This document shows positions 12,394-14,754 of a DNA stretch of 14,754 nucleotides, piece by piece. How positions within the stretch are numbered: position 1 is the stretch's first letter; every line of letters starts with the position of its first letter. This DNA is from an uncultured Bacilli bacterium. Lineage in GTDB: Bacteria > Bacillota_I > Bacilli_A > RF39 > UBA660. Both the position numbers and the translations under genes were made by a program. The stretch is taken from assembly GCA_934102255.1 (NCBI GenBank), contig CAKOSN010000039.1:1-14754 (forward strand). The letters are read 5' to 3'. Under the pieces are notes generated by a model. That model was not told the DNA's origin and made no database searches. It saw only the letters and a list, made by a program, of their open reading frames with translations.

Positions 12394-14146
12394 TTTCTAA
12401 CTCCTCCTTTGATAATTGTGATAAGGCTATTTCTTTATAGACTTCACAATTTTTTAATAATTCTTGATGTGTACCCATACCAACGCAAGTACCTTTATCT
12501 AAAACAACTATTTTGTCGGCATTTATAATAGTACCAATTCTTTGGGCAACAATCATACTAGTTGCATCTTTGGTATATTTTTTTAGTTCACTTCTTAAAG
12601 TAGCATCAGTCTTATAATCTAGGGCTGAGAATGAATCATCAAATATATAAATTTCTGGGTCACGAGCAATACTTCTAGCAATAGCTAAACGTTGTTTTTG
12701 ACCACCTGATACGTTTGTACCACCACGAGCAATATGAGCATCAAGTCCGCCTTCCATTTTAGATACAAATTCTTCGGCTTGAGCAATTTTAACAGCTTCG
12801 CTTACTTTTTTATCACTAGGTTTCTTACCAATTTTAGTACCATAAGCAACATTACTCTTAACTGTGCCAGTAAACATAACAGCTTTTTGAGGAATATATC
12901 CTAATTTATTATGTAATTCTTCTAAAGAGTAATTTTTTACGTTAACTCCATCTACTAAAACTTCGCCGTCGGTTGCATCATAAAATCTTGGTACTAAGTT
13001 AATAAGACTACTTTTACCGGAACCGGTCGAACCAATAAAGGCAATAGTTTCTCCTTTATTAACTTTAAATGAGATATTACGTAGTAAATATTCATCGGCA
13101 TCTGGATATTTAAAGGATACGTTTTTAAATTCAACAGTTCCTACCTCAGTAGGTTTAATATCATCTTTACCGTCTTCGATACTAACTTTGCAATCTAATA
13201 CTTCGTTAATACGACGAGCTGATATTTGAGCACGTGGCCACATCATGAAAATCATGGCAAGCATTAAGAAGGACATGATAACTTGCATACCGTAGCTAGA
13301 GAAAATGACCATATCGCTAAATAAACTGATTTTAACACTGATAACAGCATTATTTATTAAGTAAGTGCCAATAGCATAAATTCCTAAAGTTAGGCCATTC
13401 ATTACTAACATCATGATAGGATTTAAAATAGCAAAGCATTTTTGATTAAATAATTGCATGTTTGTTAAGTCATCATTTACTTTTCCAAAGCGATTTTCTT
13501 GGTATTTTTCAGCATTGAAAGCTCTTATAACACGAATACCGGTAATCGATTCTCTGGTTACATTATTGATTTTATCAATAAGTTTTTGAACTTTTTCAAA
13601 TCTTGGTAAAACGATTAACATTAAACCAATAACTACACATAGTAAAATTACTACGCAGCCAGCTGTTAACATACTCCATTCAATAGATTTATTTAAGATT
13701 TTAGTAATTGCCCAAACAGCCATAATTGGGGCTTTAATAAGTAATTGTAAGCCAATAGATATAAGCATTTCTAACTGCGTAATATCGTTAGTTGTACGGG
13801 TAATTAAACTACTAGTTTGAAATTGTTTAACTTCGGCAGTGCTTAAGTTTAAAACTTTATTATAAACTTTGCTTCTTAAAGTATAAGAAAAGCTTGCTGA
13901 TAAGTTACTTGCAAAAAAGCCAACAATACAAGCAGAAACTAAAGAACCAAAGGCACAAAGTAACATGTAACCACCTTGGCGTAGGATATCTGCCATAGCG
14001 GCACCGTCAGTTTGGACAAGTCTAGTAATAGCAGACATATAATCAGGTAGTTTTAAATCTAACCATACTTGAAAAACAACTAAAGCAATGCTTACAATTA
14101 TCATACCTATATCTTTTTTGGTAAAATTTTTAAATAATTTAAACAT
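12386..14146 (-). CDS. ABC exporter half-transporter, degenerate-site subunit
   Basis: This 586-residue protein has the standard layout of a six-helix membrane domain (about 13-310) followed by an ATPase domain. Walker A is GSTGSGKS (372-379), the Q-loop glutamine is Q420 and the signature is VSGGQ (479-483). Walker B reads IYIFDD, so the catalytic glutamate is replaced by D504, and the switch histidine is replaced by glutamine (Q535, IVAQRIGTI). These two changes mark the inactive ATP site of asymmetric heterodimeric exporters, where the partner supplies the active site. The gene follows marR with an 8-base overlap (ATGTTTAA) and ends overlapping the next ABC gene by 8 bases. GAGAGGAAG precedes the ATG. 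The arrangement indicates an obligate pair made in equal amounts. The MarR neighbour suggests export of a drug-like or peptide compound, which is inference. Confidence 0.93.
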   Translation of the reverse strand: MFKLFKNFTKKDIGMIIVSIALVVFQVWLDLKLPDYMSAITRLVQTDGAAMADILRQGGYMLLCAFGSLVSACIVGFFASNLSASFSYTLRSKVYNKVLNLSTAEVKQFQTSSLITRTTNDITQLEMLISIGLQLLIKAPIMAVWAITKILNKSIEWSMLTAGCVVILLCVVIGLMLIVLPRFEKVQKLIDKINNVTRESITGIRVIRAFNAEKYQENRFGKVNDDLTNMQLFNQKCFAILNPIMMLVMNGLTLGIYAIGTYLINNAVISVKISLFSDMVIFSSYGMQVIMSFLMLAMIFMMWPRAQISARRINEVLDCKVSIEDGKDDIKPTEVGTVEFKNVSFKYPDADEYLLRNISFKVNKGETIAFIGSTGSGKSSLINLVPRFYDATDGEVLVDGVNVKNYSLEELHNKLGYIPQKAVMFTGTVKSNVAYGTKIGKKPSDKKVSEAVKIAQAEEFVSKMEGGLDAHIARGGTNVSGGQKQRLAIARSIARDPEIYIFDDSFSALDYKTDATLRSELKKYTKDATSMIVAQRIGTIINADKIVVLDKGTCVGMGTHQELLKNCEVYKEIALSQLSKEELENA

Positions 14147-14597
14147 TTTTCTTCCTCTCTTCTTTCATTAAATTTCCTTCCAATTTTTGTAACAATCTAA
14201 TCAATTCTTCTTTTTCTTCTTGGGTAAAATTTTGTTCTAAAATACTTTCCATTTTTACTAATTCGTTAGATACTTTCTTAGTATTATTAATGAATACTTT
14301 GGTAAGCCTAACCTCGTTTTTTCTTGGGTCTTCTAAAGCAGATTTTCTGATAATGATATCATTTTTTTCCATTGTTGTAAGAATACCGCTTACAGTCGAA
14401 CGTCTTAAGTTAAAAGTATCACAAATATCTTGTTGAAATATTTTTTTATTTTGATTTTTAAGTAAGTAATTCATAATCATGACTTGCATAGGACTAACAC
14501 GATGCCTGGTTTTTTTATCAAACTTATCTAGGATGTAGCGTCCTATTAATTTGTCAGTATTAATTATATGATACCCTATTGAATTATTTTCTTGCAT
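14139..14597 (-). CDS. MarR-family transcriptional regulator of the ABC exporter operon
   Basis: The 152-residue protein has the MarR winged helix. Helices around VSPMQVMIMNYLL (34-46) lead into a helix-turn-helix at about 52-79 (QQDICDTFNLRRSTVSGILT). The wing contains the family signature D90-P-R92 followed by RLT. Long helices at both ends would form the dimer interface. It is the first gene of the operon, overlaps the exporter gene by 8 bases, and has GGTGGT six bases before its ATG. A near-perfect promoter with an 18-bp dyad just after the expected transcription start precedes it. Autorepression of the whole operon, relieved by a ligand, is therefore the likely mode; the dyad is visible, but the ligand is unknown. 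Family assignment is secure. Confidence 0.93.
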   Translation of the reverse strand: MQENNSIGYHIINTDKLIGRYILDKFDKKTRHRVSPMQVMIMNYLLKNQNKKIFQQDICDTFNLRRSTVSGILTTMEKNDIIIRKSALEDPRKNEVRLTKVFINNTKKVSNELVKMESILEQNFTQEEKEELIRLLQKLEGNLMKEERKKNV

Positions 14598-14610
14598 AAT
14601 TTTACCACCA

Positions 14611-14628
14611 TTGTTAGGAAACTAACAA
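14611..14628. promoter_or_regulatory. Probable MarR operator
   Basis: A perfect dyad, TTGTTAG (14611-14617) and CTAACAA (14622-14628), is separated by four bases. It lies between the -10 box and the ribosome site, at the expected start of transcription. Its size and its TTG/CAA ends fit MarR-type operators, so bound protein would block the operon's promoter. Confidence 0.7.
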
Positions 14629-14632
14629 AATA

Positions 14633-14661
14633 ATTCTAGCATTACTAAAAAGATTAGTCAA
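14633..14661 (-). promoter_or_regulatory. Promoter of the marR-ABC-ABC operon
   Basis: TTGACT (14656-14661), a 17-base spacer and TAGAAT (14633-14638) preceded by TGC give a strong extended -10 promoter. Transcription would start near 14626, inside the dyad at 14611-14628. Confidence 0.8.
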
Positions 14662-14677
14662 ACATTATTCCTAATCT
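14651..14677. repeat. Second inverted repeat over the operon's -35 box
   Basis: AGATTAG (14651-14657) and CTAATCT (14671-14677) are separated by 13 bases, with centres 20 bp apart, about two helical turns. The left arm overlaps the -35 box. The TTAG/CTAA half-site core is shared with the main operator, so it may be an auxiliary site. Beyond it, to the window end, I see no gene. Confidence 0.4.
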
Positions 14678-14754
14678 GATAGTGTTTCCAAAGTGTGGAG
14701 ATTTCAAAGACAAATGCTTATAAATAAATAAAAAGAGCAAAAACCTTAAATTTG

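Noticed and set aside
11873..12400. Two plus-strand frames of 64 and 109 codons
   Set aside because: Both are antisense to the N-terminal part of the ABC subunit, and the hydrophobic look comes from the complementary strand. I saw no convincing ribosome site for them.
1..14754. CRISPR array, insertion sequence or prophage
   Set aside because: I saw no regularly spaced direct repeats, transposase, terminal inverted repeats or phage structural genes in the window.

Overview
The window is AT-rich DNA of a low-GC Bacillota-type bacterium, most like the uncultured gut Bacilli/Erysipelotrichia/RF39-type lineages; this placement is inferred from gene families and base composition, not from a search. 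The signs are the zinc-free (C-minus) ribosomal protein S4 of 200 residues, the YmfF/YmfH peptidase pair, a RelP/RelQ-type small alarmone synthetase, tRNA genes with encoded CCA, strong AGGAGG-type ribosome sites, and sigma-A-like promoters with TTGACT -35 boxes and extended TGn -10 boxes. Eleven complete protein genes stop with TAA (7) or TAG (4), none with TGA. The genes read through as full-length under the standard bacterial code.

Layout. 1-260 (-): N-terminus of a membrane-anchored protein running off the left edge. 296-556: divergent promoters and a structured leader. 557-1159 (+): rpsD with its own terminator. 1223-1318 (-): a possible relic of a MerR regulator. 1338-3891 (-): ymfF-ymfH, two M16-family proteins overlapping by 26 bp. 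3988-5742 (-): a single-pass membrane protein with a predicted beta-propeller ectodomain. 5968-7107 (-): an HD-domain dGTPase-like enzyme. 7108-7500: a non-coding gap with an 8-bp inverted repeat and a promoter. 7501-8250 (+): a MvaI/BcnI-type restriction endonuclease with no methyltransferase partner in view. 8331-8933 (-): a small alarmone synthetase whose start region looks frameshifted. 9008-9049 (+): a decayed tRNA-Pro fragment facing its intact parent. 9094-9254 (-): tRNA-Arg(ACG) and tRNA-Pro(TGG). 9344-10105 (-): a KsgA/Dim1-like methyltransferase with an altered catalytic motif. 10189-14597 (-): a marR-ABC-ABC operon for a heterodimeric exporter, with a well-formed promoter and MarR-type operator.

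How the parts work together. Most genes are housekeeping (ribosome, peptidase pair, alarmone, tRNA, rRNA methylation) in short transcription units separated by compact intrinsic terminators. In three junctions the -35 box of the next unit appears to lie inside the terminator of the previous one, and in three genes the stop codon lies in a terminator stem or at its edge. The marR-ABC-ABC operon is a self-contained, probably drug- or peptide-responsive export module. The most accessory-looking part is 5968-8933, where a dNTP hydrolase, an orphan endonuclease on the opposite strand and an alarmone synthetase lie side by side.

The points most worth a second look are the orphan MvaI/BcnI-like endonuclease, the apparent one-base insertion at the alarmone synthetase start, the inverted tRNA-Pro fragment, the two helix mismatches in tRNA-Arg, and the SLPY motif in the KsgA-like protein.
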